From contig FODP01000001.1 in NCBI GenBank assembly GCA_900110395.1, forward strand, positions 372,001 through 436,000: a stretch of DNA of 64,000 nucleotides, given 5' to 3'. A program made the translations under genes and the position numbers. Of this stretch, positions 26,736-36,387 are shown one piece after another; the stretch's first letter is position 1, and each line of letters starts with the position of its first letter. The stretch comes from Rhodospirillales bacterium URHD0017. GTDB lineage: Bacteria; Pseudomonadota; Alphaproteobacteria; Reyranellales; Reyranellaceae. The notes beneath the pieces are model-generated. The model ran no database searches. It worked only from the letters and a program-made list of their open reading frames with translations, and was not told where the DNA came from.

Positions 26736-27974
26736 ATGAACGTCCAGACCCAGATCCGGCGCAACGACCAGCCGATCTACCTCGACTACCAGGCCACGAC
26801 GCCGATGGATCCGCGCGTGCTGGAAGCGATGATGCCGTACTTCACCCACCAGTTCGGGAACCCGCATTCGCGCAGCCATTCCTACGGCTGGGAGGCCGAG
26901 GAGGGCGTCGAGAAGGCGCGCGGCCAGGTCGCCAAGCTGATCGGCGCCGACGAGAAGGAAGTGATCTTCACCTCGGGCGCCACCGAGTCGAACAACCTCG
27001 CCATCCGCGGCGTCGCGGAGTTCTACAAGGACCGCAAGAACCACATCGTCACCACCGTGACCGAGCACAAGTGCGTGCTCGACACCTGCCGCCATCTGCA
27101 GGAGCAGGGCTTCGAGGTGACCTACCTGCCGGTCCAGAAGAACGGCCTGATCGATCTCGACGAACTGCGCGCGGCGATCACCGACAAGACCGTGGTGGTC
27201 TCGGTGATGGCGGTGAACAACGAGATCGGCGTCATCCAGCCGCTGGCCGAGATCGGCAAGATCTGCCGCGAGAAGAAGACCTTCTTCCACACCGATGCGG
27301 CGCAGGCCGCCGGCAAGATCGCGCTCGACGTCGAGGCGATGAACATCGATCTGATGAGCATCTCCGGTCACAAGATCTACGGGCCCAAGGGCATCGGCGC
27401 GCTCTACGTCCGCCGCAAGCCGCGCGTTCGCCTGGTGCCGCTGATCGTGGGTGGCGGCCAGGAGCGTGGTTTCCGCTCGGGCACCCTGCCGACGCCGCTT
27501 TGCGTCGGCCTGGGCGCGGCGGCCGAGATCTGCATGAAGGAGATGGGCGACGAGGCCGAGCGCCTGGCCAAGCTGCAGGCGCGTATGCTGAAGGGCCTGC
27601 AGTCGAAGCTTACCGACATCGTGGTCAACGGAGACCTCGAGCACCGCATCCCGGGCAACCTCAACATCAGCTTTGCCTATGTCGAGGGTGAGTCGCTGAT
27701 GATGGGCATCAAGAACCTGGCGGTGTCGTCCGGATCGGCCTGCACCTCGGCTTCGCTGGAGCCGAGCTACGTGCTGCGCGCGCTCGGGGTCGAAGAGGAT
27801 ATGGCGCATACCTCGCTGCGCATCGGGCTTGGCCGTTTCACGACCGAGCACGAAGTCGATACCGCCGTCGAGGAGCTGGTCCGCCACGTCAAGAAGCTGC
27901 GCGAGATGAGCCCGCTCTGGGAGATGGCCCAGGAAGGCATCGACATCAAGTCCATCGAATGGGCGGCTCACTGA
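26736..27974 (+). CDS. iscS: Cysteine desulfurase IscS
   Basis: 412 residues. The N-terminus is [19 protein letters not shown]. The PLP lysine is in [18 protein letters not shown], and the mobile catalytic-cysteine loop is [21 protein letters not shown] (each motif given in part). The C-terminus, [20 protein letters not shown], is the region that docks IscU in the E. coli enzyme. It supplies sulfur for clusters on IscU and for tRNA thiolation, so mnmA 5 kb downstream is probably one of its clients. It precedes iscU by 30 nt. Confidence 0.97.
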   Translation: MNVQTQIRRNDQPIYLDYQATTPMDPRVLEAMMPYFTHQFGNPHSRSHSYGWEAEEGVEKARGQVAKLIGADEKEVIFTSGATESNNLAIRGVAEFYKDRKNHIVTTVTEHKCVLDTCRHLQEQGFEVTYLPVQKNGLIDLDELRAAITDKTVVVSVMAVNNEIGVIQPLAEIGKICREKKTFFHTDAAQAAGKIALDVEAMNIDLMSISGHKIYGPKGIGALYVRRKPRVRLVPLIVGGGQERGFRSGTLPTPLCVGLGAAAEICMKEMGDEAERLAKLQARMLKGLQSKLTDIVVNGDLEHRIPGNLNISFAYVEGESLMMGIKNLAVSSGSACTSASLEPSYVLRALGVEEDMAHTSLRIGLGRFTTEHEVDTAVEELVRHVKKLREMSPLWEMAQEGIDIKSIEWAAH

Positions 27975-28004
27975 GCCAGCCCATCGGAAGTTGAGGAGAC
28001 AGTC

Positions 28005-28394
28005 ATGGCTTACAGCGACAAGCTGATCGATCACTACGAGAACCCGCGCAACATCGGGTCGCTCGACAAGAATTCGGAAGACGTCGGTACCGGCCTGGTC
28101 GGCGCGCCGGCTTGCGGCGACGTCATGAAGCTGCAGATCAAGGTCGGCGCCGACGGGCTGATCGAGGACGCCAAGTTCAAGACCTTCGGCTGCGGCTCGG
28201 CGATCGCCTCGAGCTCGCTCGTCACCGAGTGGGTCAAGGGCAAGACGGTCGACGAGGCCGAGACCATCAAGAACACCGATATCGCCAAGCACCTGGCGCT
28301 GCCGCCGGTGAAGATCCACTGCTCGGTTCTGGCCGAGGATGCGATCAAGGCGGCGATCGCCGACTATCGCGCCAAGACGAAGAAGGCCGAGTAG
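28005..28394 (+). CDS. iscU: Fe-S cluster scaffold IscU
   Basis: 129 residues. The three cluster-ligand cysteines are visible in PACGDVMK, FGCGSAIASSS and KIHCSVLAEDA. The Asp of ACGD is kept. The HscA recognition motif LPPVK stands directly before the third cysteine (LALPPVKIHCS). A GAGGAG ribosome site precedes the ATG. It builds 2Fe-2S clusters with IscS sulfur and passes them on with HscA/HscB. Confidence 0.97.
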   Translation: MAYSDKLIDHYENPRNIGSLDKNSEDVGTGLVGAPACGDVMKLQIKVGADGLIEDAKFKTFGCGSAIASSSLVTEWVKGKTVDEAETIKNTDIAKHLALPPVKIHCSVLAEDAIKAAIADYRAKTKKAE

Positions 28395-28410
28395 CTTTAG
28401 AGAGAGTGTC

Positions 28411-28809
28411 ATGAGCACGCCGACCACGACGACCGACGCCCCCAAGCCGGCCGCGCCCGCGCGTCCCCGCCGACCGCGCCCGCAGGTCATGGCGGTGACG
28501 CCGGCCGCCGCCCAGCGCGTGAAGGCGCTGATCGACAAGCGCGACAAGCCGACGGTCGGCATTCGCATCGGTGTGCGCAGCAAGGGCTGCTCGGGCATGT
28601 CGTACACGCTGGAGTATGCCGAGAAGCAGGAGCCGATGGACGAGGTCGTCGACACCGAGGGCGTGAAGCTCCTGATCGATCCCAAGGCCTCGCTGTTCCT
28701 GATCGGCACGGTGATGGACTACGAGGAAGACAAGCTGAAGTCGGGTTTCGTCTTCAGGAACCCCAACGAGAAGGGCCGCTGCGGCTGCGGCGAATCCTTC
28801 CACGTCTGA
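28411..28809 (+). CDS. iscA: A-type Fe-S carrier protein (IscA/HesB family)
   Basis: 132 residues. The HesB domain (about residues 27-132) has its three cysteines in SKGCSGMSYTLEY and at the C-terminus in GRCGCGESFHV. The first 25 residues are a Pro/Ala/Arg-rich extension (DAPKPAAPARPRRPRP) not seen in the E. coli protein. The start is the ATG at 28411. Position between iscU and hscB supports IscA rather than ErpA or SufA, although sequence alone separates these poorly. Confidence 0.93.
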   Translation: MSTPTTTTDAPKPAAPARPRRPRPQVMAVTPAAAQRVKALIDKRDKPTVGIRIGVRSKGCSGMSYTLEYAEKQEPMDEVVDTEGVKLLIDPKASLFLIGTVMDYEEDKLKSGFVFRNPNEKGRCGCGESFHV

Positions 28810-28816
28810 TCGGGTC

Positions 28817-29329
28817 ATGGATCACTTCGCGCGGCTGGGATTGCCGGCGGCGCTCGATCTGGAGCCCGCGTCGCTCGACCGGGCCTATTTTGCGCTCCAG
28901 CGCCAGTGGCATCCCGACCGGTTCGTCGCCAAGCCGGCCGCGGAGCGCGCCAAGGCCTCGGCTGAAGCGGCGGCGCTGAACGATGCCTATCGGACGCTGA
29001 AGGATCCGCTGAGCCGCGCCGTCTACTTCGCCGAACTGAAGGGCGTCGAATTGCCCGGCGACGGCAAGACGATCGACGATCCGGAACTCCTGATGGAAGC
29101 CATGGACGCGCGCGAGGAACTGCACGACGCCGCCTCTCCCGAGGCCATCGATGCCCTGGCGGCCAAGGCGCGCACGGACATGAACGCATCCCTCGAGGGC
29201 CTCGGCGGTTTGTTCCTGGCAGGCGACAAGCCAGCCATCAGAAAGGCGCTCCTTCGCCTGCGCTACCTTGACAAGTTCGCCGAGGAGGCGCGTGCGCGGC
29301 GCATGAATATAGAACGGTCGAACGCATGA
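28817..29329 (+). CDS. hscB: Fe-S J-domain co-chaperone HscB
   Basis: 170 residues. The N-terminal J-domain contains the HPD motif (QRQWHPDRF, about residues 33-41) and [17 protein letters not shown]. The C-terminal three-helix domain ([13 protein letters not shown] onward) binds IscU. HscB delivers IscU to HscA and stimulates its ATPase. It lacks the N-terminal zinc cysteines of mitochondrial HscB, as is usual in bacteria. Its stop overlaps the hscA start by 4 nt. Confidence 0.95.
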   Translation: MDHFARLGLPAALDLEPASLDRAYFALQRQWHPDRFVAKPAAERAKASAEAAALNDAYRTLKDPLSRAVYFAELKGVELPGDGKTIDDPELLMEAMDAREELHDAASPEAIDALAAKARTDMNASLEGLGGLFLAGDKPAIRKALLRLRYLDKFAEEARARRMNIERSNA

Positions 29330-31221
29330 CGTTGATGGAGATCCACGAGCCGGGCGAAACCCCATTGCCGCATGCCGGCGAGGGCTCGCTGGCGGTCGGC
29401 ATTGATCTCGGCACGACCAACTCGGTGGTGGCGATCGCCCGCGAGGGCAAGCCAGCCGCGCTGCACGACGAGACCGGCAAGGCTATGGTGCCGTCGATCG
29501 TGGCCTATCCCTCGTCCGGCGGCGTGCTGATCGGCGACGAGGCCCGCCTGCTGCTGACGCACGAGCCCAAGAACGTCGTCGCTTCGGTGAAGCGGCTGAT
29601 GGGCCGCGGCGCCGCCGATCTTCATGCCGTGGCGGGCGTGCTGCCGTACGAGATCGAGCCCGGCAGCGGCGAGACCGACATGGTGAAGCTGCGCATCGCC
29701 GGCAAGGCGCGCTCGCCGGTCGAGATTTCGGCTGAGATCCTGAAGGCGCTGCGCAAGCGTGCCGAGGAGGCCCTGGACAAGCCGGTCGAACGCGCGGTCA
29801 TCACCGTGCCGGCCTATTTCGACGATGCCGCGCGCACGGCGACCCGTGATGCCGCGCGCGTCGCCGGTCTGGAAGTTCTGCGCCTCGTCAACGAACCGAC
29901 GGCGGCCGCGCTGGCCTACGGTTTGGACAAGGGTTCGGAAGGCCTCTACGCGGTCTACGATCTGGGCGGCGGCACCTTCGACTTCTCCCTGCTGCGCCTG
30001 GAGAAGGGCGTGTTCCAGGTGCTGGCGACTGGCGGCGATACCGCGCTCGGCGGCGACGACTTCGATCGCACCATCGCCGAGCGCATGCTGGCCGAACGCA
30101 AGAACGACGGCCTGGACGATCAGGTCGACGAGGCAGTGGTCAAGGCCGCCCTGGCGCTCGCCCGCCACATGAAGGAGCAGCTGTCCGACCGCGACCAGAC
30201 GTCGGGCAGGTTTGAGCTGGGCGGTGTGCCGTCCTTTCATGCCCTTACGCGTGCCGAATTCGAGGCGATGATCGCGAGCTACATCAAGCGCACCGTCGAC
30301 ATCGCCCGCCACGTGCTGGGCGACGCCGGCATGACAGCCGCTGAAGTGCAGGGCGTGGTGCTGGTCGGCGGCTCGACGCGCGTGCCGCTGGTGCGCGCCG
30401 AGGTCGCCAAAATGCTCGGCAAGCCGCCGCTCACCGACATCGATCCCGACGAGGTGGTGGCGCTGGGCGCGGCCCTGCAGGCCGAGGCGCTGACCGGCGG
30501 TGGGGACACGCTGCTGCTCGACGTCACGCCGCTGTCGCTGGGGCTCGAAACCATGGGCGGCATTGTCGAGAAGGTCGTGCCGCGCAACACGCCGATCCCG
30601 GTCCTGCTCGCGCAGGACTTCACCACCTACCAGGACGGCCAGACGGCGATGGCCATCCAGGTCGTGCAGGGCGAGCGCGAGATGGTTGCCGACTGCCGCA
30701 GCCTCGCTCGCTTCGAGCTTTTGGGCATCCCGCCGATGACCGCTGGCGCAGCGCGCATCCGGGTCAGCTTCGCCGTCGATGCCGACGGCCTGCTCACCGT
30801 CTCGGCCGAGGAGCGCACCACCGGCGTGCAGCAGCGCATTGAGGTCAAGCCGTCCTATGGCCTCAGCCACGACGACATGGCCGACATGCTCTACGACAGC
30901 CTGGAGAACGCCGAGGCCGACATGACGGCGCGCCTGCTGACCGAAGCCAAGGTAGAAGCCCGCCGCAATCTGCTGGCGCTCGATGCCGCGCTCGCCAAGG
31001 ACGGTGCGCTGCTCAACGCCGGAGAACGTGCCGAGCTCGACCGGGGCAGGGCGCGTCTGGAGGCGGCGATCGCCGACCAGGATCGCGACGAGATCAATGC
31101 GGCGGCCGAAGCGCTGGAGACGCTCAGCAAGCCGTTCGCCGAACGGCGCATGGACCGCGGCATCCGCGAGGCGCTGTCGGGCAAGTCCGTGAACGAACTG
31201 GAGAGCCGGGTAGGCGAGTGA
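29326..31221 (+). CDS. hscA: Hsp70-class chaperone HscA
   Basis: 631 residues. Its ATPase-domain motifs are [13 protein letters not shown] (about residue 26), [20 protein letters not shown], and [14 protein letters not shown]. The substrate-binding half contains [14 protein letters not shown] and a helical lid ([20 protein letters not shown]). HscA binds the LPPVK segment of IscU, which is present in this operon, and drives cluster release. It is slightly longer at the N-terminus than E. coli HscA. The start at 29326 overlaps hscB by ATGA. Confidence 0.97.
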   Translation: MTLMEIHEPGETPLPHAGEGSLAVGIDLGTTNSVVAIAREGKPAALHDETGKAMVPSIVAYPSSGGVLIGDEARLLLTHEPKNVVASVKRLMGRGAADLHAVAGVLPYEIEPGSGETDMVKLRIAGKARSPVEISAEILKALRKRAEEALDKPVERAVITVPAYFDDAARTATRDAARVAGLEVLRLVNEPTAAALAYGLDKGSEGLYAVYDLGGGTFDFSLLRLEKGVFQVLATGGDTALGGDDFDRTIAERMLAERKNDGLDDQVDEAVVKAALALARHMKEQLSDRDQTSGRFELGGVPSFHALTRAEFEAMIASYIKRTVDIARHVLGDAGMTAAEVQGVVLVGGSTRVPLVRAEVAKMLGKPPLTDIDPDEVVALGAALQAEALTGGGDTLLLDVTPLSLGLETMGGIVEKVVPRNTPIPVLLAQDFTTYQDGQTAMAIQVVQGEREMVADCRSLARFELLGIPPMTAGAARIRVSFAVDADGLLTVSAEERTTGVQQRIEVKPSYGLSHDDMADMLYDSLENAEADMTARLLTEAKVEARRNLLALDAALAKDGALLNAGERAELDRGRARLEAAIADQDRDEINAAAEALETLSKPFAERRMDRGIREALSGKSVNELESRVGE

Positions 31222-31223
31222 CG

Positions 31224-31559
31224 ATGCCAAAAATGACATTCATCCTGAAGGACGGCTCGCGCAAGGAGGTGGAGGCGCCGCTCGGTCTCAGCGTGCTCGA
31301 AATCGCCCATCGCAACCACATCGAGGTCGAGGGCGCCTGCGAGGGCTCGCTCGCCTGCTCGACCTGCCACGTCGTGGTCGAGAAGGACTGGTTCGACAAG
31401 CTCGCCCCGGCGAGCGAGGACGAGGAGGACATGCTCGACCTTGCCTTCGGCCTCACCCACACCTCGCGGCTCGGCTGCCAGATCCGCATGAGCGAGGCGC
31501 TGGACGGGCTGGTCGTCAAGCTGCCGGCGGCCACCCGCAACATGATGGTCGACAAGTAG
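31224..31559 (+). CDS. fdx: ISC-type 2Fe-2S ferredoxin
   Basis: 111 residues. Adrenodoxin-type cysteines appear in [10 protein letters not shown] (C-x5-C-x2-C) and in RLGCQIRMS. It supplies electrons during cluster assembly. I choose the ATG at 31224 because [12 protein letters not shown] is a normal start; a GTG at 31218 would overlap the hscA stop by 4 nt and add two residues. The acidic segment [15 protein letters not shown], after the cysteine loop, is typical. Confidence 0.95.
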   Translation: MPKMTFILKDGSRKEVEAPLGLSVLEIAHRNHIEVEGACEGSLACSTCHVVVEKDWFDKLAPASEDEEDMLDLAFGLTHTSRLGCQIRMSEALDGLVVKLPAATRNMMVDK

Positions 31560-31571
31560 CAGGGGGCGGAG

Positions 31572-31778
31572 ATGGCGAAGAAGCTGCGCTGGACCGACGT
31601 CCAGGACATCGCGATCGAGCTCGAGGAGCGCCACCCCGATGTGGACAACGTCAACTTGCGGTTCACGGACCTTCACCGCTGGGTGATGGAACTGCCCGAG
31701 TTCGAGGACGATCCCAGCCGCTCGAACGAGAAGATCCTGGAGGCCATCCAGGCCGCCTGGATCGAGGAACGTGACTAG
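31572..31778 (+). CDS. iscX: Fe-S assembly regulator IscX (YfhJ)
   Basis: 68 residues, the usual IscX length. It begins KKLRWTDVQDIAIELEERHPDVDN and carries the acidic surface FTDLHRWVMELPEFEDDPSRSNE. IscX binds IscS at the same site as frataxin and moderates cluster assembly. It is the last gene of the isc operon, 12 nt after fdx. Its presence with the full hscA/hscB/fdx set marks this as a true ISC rather than SUF locus. Confidence 0.95.
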   Translation: MAKKLRWTDVQDIAIELEERHPDVDNVNLRFTDLHRWVMELPEFEDDPSRSNEKILEAIQAAWIEERD

Positions 31779-31852
31779 AGAACGTGAATAGACGGGCGCC
31801 CCAATTCGGCCGAAAATCGATGCGTATACAGCATATGGCCGGGAGGGTGTTC

Positions 31853-32647
31853 ATGAGGGGCAAAAGGATCCGCTCACTGCTACCGCCGCTGCTGTTGGCA
31901 GCGGGACTAGCCGCTTGCGCGTCGAACGGCGTGCAACCTGGCATCGTCTATTCATCCGGTGCGCCCTCGGGCGCCTATGGCGGCGGACCGTATGGTTCCG
32001 GCCCCTATGGGCCTGGGCCCTCTCAGCAGGCGGGCACCTACAACAGCGGTGGGCCCTACGGCGCCCAGCGGGTCAGTTCCACATATCCGAGCCAGGGCGG
32101 CTACCCGAACCAGGGTGCCTACCCCAGCCAAGGCGCCTACCCTAACCAGGGCGCCTACCCCAACCAGGGCGCCTATCCCAACCAGGCGGCCTATCCGAAC
32201 CAGGGCTACCCCGCGCAGGGCAGCAACTACGGCGACAGCGGCCGCGTCGTCTCCGTCCGCGAAGTGTCGCTTGCCGGTTCCGGCGGCGGTGGCGGCGGTA
32301 ACGGCCCGCTGATTGGCGGCCTTTTGGGCGCCGGCGCCGGCGCTACCATCGGCGCCATTACCAGCCAAAGCCTCGGCGGCGGCATTGTTGGCGCCGTTCT
32401 GGGCATAGTTGGCGGCGCCATCGCCGGTTCCATTGCCGACGGCCATCGCGGTTCGGGCCGTGGCATCGAGGTTACCGTCCAGAAGGACGATGGACAGCAG
32501 GTGACGGTGGCCCAGCCCGACGACGGAGATATCCAGTTGGGCGACCGCGTGCAGGTCGTGCAAAATCGCCAGGGCGTTGCGCAGGTCGTGCGCCAGAGTG
32601 CCCGGAGCGCCGATACGTCGGGCGGCGGTTTCCAACCGATGCAGTGA
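31853..32647 (+). CDS. Glycine-zipper lipoprotein with YPNQGA hexapeptide repeats
   Basis: 264 residues. The lipoprotein signal ends in the lipobox LAAC (Cys22). A Gly/Tyr/Pro region and about seven hexapeptide units of the form YP(N/S)QGA (about residues 76-122) follow. Next come a glycine-zipper membrane segment (GGLLGAGAGATIGAITSQS..., about 156-205) and a C-terminal soluble part (GIEVTVQKDDGQQVTVAQ). Related 17-kDa antigen/SlyB-like proteins sit in the outer membrane. I choose the ATG at 31853 because GGGAGGG precedes it. Its paralogue follows 18 nt downstream. Confidence 0.83.
   Translation: MRGKRIRSLLPPLLLAAGLAACASNGVQPGIVYSSGAPSGAYGGGPYGSGPYGPGPSQQAGTYNSGGPYGAQRVSSTYPSQGGYPNQGAYPSQGAYPNQGAYPNQGAYPNQAAYPNQGYPAQGSNYGDSGRVVSVREVSLAGSGGGGGGNGPLIGGLLGAGAGATIGAITSQSLGGGIVGAVLGIVGGAIAGSIADGHRGSGRGIEVTVQKDDGQQVTVAQPDDGDIQLGDRVQVVQNRQGVAQVVRQSARSADTSGGGFQPMQ
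32078..32218 (+). repeat. Tandem 18-bp repeat inside the lipoprotein gene
   Basis: Consecutive 18-bp units encode YPSQGG, YPNQGA, YPSQGA, YPNQGA, YPNQGA, YPNQGA and YPNQAA, followed by shorter degenerate units (YPNQG, YPAQG). The third-base differences are few, so the array probably expands and contracts by slippage. There are no unique spacers, so it is not CRISPR. Confidence 0.85.
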
Positions 32648-32665
32648 GAAACAGAAGGACTTGGT

Positions 32666-33172
32666 ATGTACGGCAAGTGGTTGCTTAGCCTCCTGGTTCC
32701 GCTCGCGCTCGCGGGTGCTCTCAGCGCCTGCAACGGCAGCAGCGGCGCCGTGCAGCCTGGTGTCGTCAACACCTCGGCGGCCGGCACTTATCGCGGCGAG
32801 ACCGGCCGGGTCATCGCCATCCGCGAAGTGGCGGTCAGGAGCGGCAATACCGGCGTGAGCGACGGCACGCTGATTGGCGGCGGCCTCGGCGCCGTGGGCG
32901 GTGCCGCGATCGGCGGCGCCACCACCAACTCGGTGGGCGGCGCGGTGGTCGGCGGCCTTCTGGGCGCCGTGGCAGGCGGCATCGCCGGCACGGCGGTCGA
33001 CCAGAACTCGACCCGCCGGGGCATCGAGGTCACGGTGCAGAGGGATGACGGACAGCGCGTCACCATCGCCCAGCGCGACGATGGTGACGTCCAGATGGGC
33101 GACCGGGTCGCCATCGTCTACGACCGCAACGGCGTGGCCAAGGCCGTGCGCGACACCGGCCGCCAGGACTAG
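32666..33172 (+). CDS. Glycine-zipper 2TM lipoprotein, paralogue of the preceding gene
   Basis: 168 residues. The lipobox is LSAC (about Cys22). The middle is a glycine zipper ([19 protein letters not shown] and following). The C-terminal part [23 protein letters not shown] is nearly the same as in the upstream gene (GIEVTVQKDDGQQVTVAQ). The segment [11 protein letters not shown] matches GRVVSVREVSL upstream, so the pair arose by tandem duplication. This copy lacks the hexapeptide repeats. It is probably an outer-membrane-associated structural lipoprotein. Confidence 0.83.
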   Translation: MYGKWLLSLLVPLALAGALSACNGSSGAVQPGVVNTSAAGTYRGETGRVIAIREVAVRSGNTGVSDGTLIGGGLGAVGGAAIGGATTNSVGGAVVGGLLGAVAGGIAGTAVDQNSTRRGIEVTVQRDDGQRVTIAQRDDGDVQMGDRVAIVYDRNGVAKAVRDTGRQD

Positions 33173-33215
33173 CGATCTGGCGGGCCCGCGGCACGGCGCC
33201 TATATAGGCCCCGTC

Positions 33216-34346
33216 ATGGCTGGAAACTCCCTCGGTATCGACAAGGCGCCGGGCGACACCCGTGTGGTGGTCGCGATGTCGGGCGGCGTCGATTCGTCGG
33301 TCACGGCGGGGCTGCTCAAGGAGCAGGGCTACGACGTCGTGGGTATCACCCTGCAGCTCTATGACCACGGCGTCGCGGTCGGCAGGACGGGCGCCTGTTG
33401 CGCCGGCACCGACATCCAGGACGCCCGCCAGGTTGCCGAGCGGCTCGCCATCCCGCACTACGTGCTGGACTACGAAAGCCGCTTCCGCGCCGAGGTCATG
33501 GACTCCTTCGCCGACTCCTACGTGCGCGGCGAGACGCCGGTGCCCTGCATCGCCTGCAACCGCACGGTGAAGTTCCGCGACCTGCTCAAGACGGCGCGCG
33601 AGCTCGGCGCCGAGGCGTTGGCGACCGGCCACTATGTGCAGCGCCTGATGGGTGGGGCGGGGCCCGAGCTTCATCGCGGCGCCGACCCGTCGCGCGACCA
33701 GAGCTACTTCCTGTTCGGCACGACGGCCGAGCAACTCGATTTCCTGCGCTTTCCGCTCGGCCACATGCCCAAGAGCGAAACGCGCGCGCTCGCCGAACGC
33801 TACGAACTCGCCGTCGCCGACAAGCCCGACAGCCAGGACATCTGTTTCGTGCCCAACGGCGATTATGCCTCGGTGGTGCAGAAGCTCCGGCCCGAAGCGA
33901 ACGAGCCGGGCGAGATCGTCGACATGGCGGGTCGTGTCGTCGGCCGGCACGACGGCATTGTGCGCTTCACGGTGGGCCAGCGCCGCGGCCTGGCGCTGGG
34001 CGGCCGAGAGGGCACCGACAACGATCCGCTCTACGTCGTGCGGCTCGAGCCCGAGACCCGTCGCGTCGTCGTCGGTCCGCGCTCGGCCCTGGGGCGGAGC
34101 GAAATCGCGCTCTACGACGTGAACTGGCTGGGCCACAGGATCGACGGCGCCCTGCCGGTGAAGGTGCGCGTACGCTCCTCGCAGGCGCTGCGGCCGGCGG
34201 AGATCAGCCTCGCCGCGGACGGCGCGATCGTGCGCTTCGCCGAGCCCGAGATCGGCGTCTCGCCCGGCCAGGCCTGCGTGGTCTACGACGCCGACAACGG
34301 CAGCCGCGTCCTGGGCGGCGGCTTCATCCGGCGCTTCACGTCATGA
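33216..34346 (+). CDS. mnmA: tRNA-specific 2-thiouridylase
   Basis: 376 residues. The PP-loop SGGVDSSV is at about residues 21-28. The conserved cysteines are in [13 protein letters not shown] and in [13 protein letters not shown], the pair that forms the catalytic disulfide or persulfide. TGHYVQ and [13 protein letters not shown] motifs (here [10 protein letters not shown]) are present. MnmA makes s2U34 in tRNA-Lys/Glu/Gln using sulfur relayed from IscS, and the isc operon lies just upstream. The ATG at 33216 is the first that fits; no strong ribosome site is seen. It overlaps the next gene by 4 nt. Confidence 0.97.
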   Translation: MAGNSLGIDKAPGDTRVVVAMSGGVDSSVTAGLLKEQGYDVVGITLQLYDHGVAVGRTGACCAGTDIQDARQVAERLAIPHYVLDYESRFRAEVMDSFADSYVRGETPVPCIACNRTVKFRDLLKTARELGAEALATGHYVQRLMGGAGPELHRGADPSRDQSYFLFGTTAEQLDFLRFPLGHMPKSETRALAERYELAVADKPDSQDICFVPNGDYASVVQKLRPEANEPGEIVDMAGRVVGRHDGIVRFTVGQRRGLALGGREGTDNDPLYVVRLEPETRRVVVGPRSALGRSEIALYDVNWLGHRIDGALPVKVRVRSSQALRPAEISLAADGAIVRFAEPEIGVSPGQACVVYDADNGSRVLGGGFIRRFTS

Positions 34347-34702
34347 TGAAGCTCGACCATCTCGCCCTGCCGGTCAGCAATCTCGACCGTTCGCGCGGTT
34401 GGTACATCGCCACGCTCGGCCTCAAAGTCGAGTTCGAGATTCCCGCTCGCCATGCGGTGGCCCTGCAGGACGGTGAGGGCTTTGCGATCTTCCTGGAGGA
34501 GAGGGCGGGCGTGGCGCCGAACGGCATCGCGCTGTGGTTCCAGGTCGATGACGTCGACAAAGTCTTTGGCGAATGGACGGCGCGCGGAGTCGGCTTCGCC
34601 CATCCGCCGCAGAAGAATTTCTGGGGATACGGTCCCGAGCTCGTCGATCCCGACGGCTACATCGTGCGCCTGTGGGACGAGCGCTCGATGAAGGAGAAGT
34701 AG
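34343..34702 (+). CDS. VOC-family (glyoxalase/bleomycin-resistance fold) protein
   Basis: 119 residues with one betaalphabetabetabeta pair: [26 protein letters not shown] at the start and [16 protein letters not shown] at the end, which supplies the metal-binding Glu/His-type positions. VOC proteins are metal-dependent isomerases, dioxygenases or antibiotic binders, and the substrate cannot be told. Its start overlaps the mnmA stop (ATGA), which suggests it is read from the same message. A second ATG at 34346 is equally possible. Confidence 0.85.
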   Translation: MMKLDHLALPVSNLDRSRGWYIATLGLKVEFEIPARHAVALQDGEGFAIFLEERAGVAPNGIALWFQVDDVDKVFGEWTARGVGFAHPPQKNFWGYGPELVDPDGYIVRLWDERSMKEK

Positions 34703-34746
34703 GGCGCTGTAATCGAAGCGTCACTCGCCGTCCGCATAACGTCGGG

Positions 34747-35739
34747 ATGGTAAGCAGTAGTCCCTTGTCGCGCCGCGAGTCGCTTCTTCGCACAGCATTC
34801 CTTCTCGCCTTCGTGGCTGCGCCGGCGTCGGCGCAACGGGCCGCGTATCCGGTAAAACCGGTCAAGCTGGTCATTCCCTACCCGCCGGGCGGCGGAACGG
34901 ACATCACCGGACGCGCCACGGCGCAGAAGCTGGCGGAGTTCCTGGGGCAGTCCGTCGTCATCGAGAACAAGCCAGGGGCGACGGGCATGATCGGGGCGGC
35001 GAGCGTGGCGAAAAGTCCGCCGGACGGCTACACGGTCCTCTTCGGCGCGGCGAGCGAGATGGCCATCAATGCCAGCCTGTTCAAGAACATGACCTATGAT
35101 CCCCGCACCGACTTCGAGCCGGTGACTCTGGTCGCAACCTTTCCGCTGGTGTTCATCGCGCCGGCGACCACGAGCCAGTCGCTGAAAGAACTGATCGACG
35201 CTGCGCGCGTAAAACCCGATTCGGTCAGCTACGGCTCGATCGGCAGCGGCAGCCCGCAGCATCTCGCCGCCGAGCTGCTGTCGAGCATGGCCGAGGCCCG
35301 GTTCCTGCACATTCCCTACAAGGGCTCGGGCCCGCTGGTTCAGGATGCGGTCGGCGGCCATGTCGACATGGCCGTAAGCAGCGTGCCGCCCGCGGTGCCG
35401 CTGGTCAGGGCGGGCAAACTGCGCGCGCTCGCGGTGACATCCTCGGCAAGGTCGGAGGCGCTGCCCGACGTGCCGACGATGGCGGAGCTGGGCTTCTCCG
35501 GTTACGAGTTCAACACCTGGGGCGGCGTTGCCGTGCCGAAGGGCACGCCGAAGGACGTCGTCGACCGGCTGCGCGATGGCATGGTCGCCGCCCTCGGCGC
35601 CAGCGAGGTGCGGGCGACGTTGCGCGACCAGGGAGCCGTTCCGGCCGGCACGACTGCCGAGCAGTTCCGTCAGTTCGTGCACGATGAGGTCGCCAAGAGC
35701 GACCGCATAGTGTCGCAGGCCGGCATCCAACCGGATTGA
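34747..35739 (+). CDS. Bug/TctC-family periplasmic receptor (second copy)
   Basis: 330 residues: a signal peptide (hydrophobic core about 15-26, cleavage near PASAQ), then IPYPPGGGTDITGRAT, and IPYKGSGPLVQDAVGGHVD in the middle, both standard for this family. It binds a carboxylate or related anion. It stands alone, 44 nt from the VOC gene and upstream of tRNA-Met, with no TctA/TctB partner nearby. The start at 34747 gives a normal leader. Confidence 0.92.
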   Translation: MVSSSPLSRRESLLRTAFLLAFVAAPASAQRAAYPVKPVKLVIPYPPGGGTDITGRATAQKLAEFLGQSVVIENKPGATGMIGAASVAKSPPDGYTVLFGAASEMAINASLFKNMTYDPRTDFEPVTLVATFPLVFIAPATTSQSLKELIDAARVKPDSVSYGSIGSGSPQHLAAELLSSMAEARFLHIPYKGSGPLVQDAVGGHVDMAVSSVPPAVPLVRAGKLRALAVTSSARSEALPDVPTMAELGFSGYEFNTWGGVAVPKGTPKDVVDRLRDGMVAALGASEVRATLRDQGAVPAGTTAEQFRQFVHDEVAKSDRIVSQAGIQPD

Positions 35740-35776
35740 CACCCCGGCGTCCGGCCGCATACAAGCCCCCACCCAT

Positions 35777-35853
35777 GGCTGGGTAGCTCAGCTGGTTAGA
35801 GCACGGCACTCATAATGCCGGGGTCGGCGGTTCAAGTCCGCCCCCAGCTACCA
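35777..35853 (+). tRNA. tRNA-Met (anticodon CAU), probably elongator
   Basis: A 77-nt cloverleaf with an encoded CCA end (35851-35853). The acceptor stem GGCTGGG pairs with CCCAGCT, with a G-U first pair. The anticodon stem CGGCA/TGCCG encloses loop CTCATAA with CAT at 35811-35813. The T-arm carries GGTTCAAGTCC. The paired first position argues against initiator tRNA. A lysidine-modified tRNA-Ile2 also has CAU in the gene and is the alternative. Confidence 0.93.
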
Positions 35854-35893
35854 ATTTTCCGAGACTTGGCTGCCGGATGGTCCCGACAAGGGA

Positions 35894-36277
35894 TCATCTG
35901 GCGTGCCGAGGCAGCTTCGGCGCTGGCGGCGCCCGTCCACGCTTGGACGCGACCCGGCGTGCCGCCGCCAGCGCGAGCCGCGCCCAGGCGACGAGCTCGT
36001 CGGGCTCGTCGAACAGCCGCTCCGGCGCCCGCCAGAAGGAGAGGTCGATGAGGCTGCCCCCCTTCGCGTAGTTGAGGGGCGGCGAGGAGCGGGCTTCCTC
36101 GAAGGCGTCGCGGTTGTCGTCGTCGACCCGCAGGTAGAGCATGTTGTCGGTCACCATGCCGAGCATCACGCCGTCGCAGAACACGCCAGTCTTGCCGAAC
36201 ATCCGCCGCAGGCTGATGCGGCCGAGCGGCGCGAGCTGCTCGCGGAGGAATTCGGCGAAGCTGTCGCTGGCCACCAT
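35894..36277 (-). CDS. TfoX N-terminal domain protein
   Basis: 127 residues. It begins ASDSFAEFLREQLAPLGRISLRRMFGKTGVFCDGVMLGMV, the TfoX_N pattern (residues 2-41 in two segments). YLRVDDDNRDAF and MNYAKGG-like (here NYAKGGSL) motifs follow. In gammaproteobacteria TfoX/Sxy controls competence; stand-alone N-domain proteins in alphaproteobacteria have no known function. I choose the ATG at 36277, where the domain starts. It is divergent from the amidohydrolase gene and ends 40 nt after the tRNA. Confidence 0.85.
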   Translation of the reverse strand: MVASDSFAEFLREQLAPLGRISLRRMFGKTGVFCDGVMLGMVTDNMLYLRVDDDNRDAFEEARSSPPLNYAKGGSLIDLSFWRAPERLFDEPDELVAWARLALAAARRVASKRGRAPPAPKLPRHAR

Positions 36278-36387
36278 CCGCCAAGGATAGCGCCATTTCC
36301 ATCGATGCGCGCCCGCGCACGTTGCCGGCCCGCAGGGGCCATGGGACACTGCTCCACGGATTGGCAGATCCGAGACAGGGGGGGCCG

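Noticed and set aside
32078..32218. Possible CRISPR array
   Set aside because: The units are directly tandem 18-bp repeats with no unique spacers and encode a continuous hexapeptide in a lipoprotein.
35777..35893. Integration site of a mobile element at the tRNA-Met gene
   Set aside because: No integrase, no repeat of the tRNA 3' end was noticed nearby, and the flanking genes look like ordinary chromosome.
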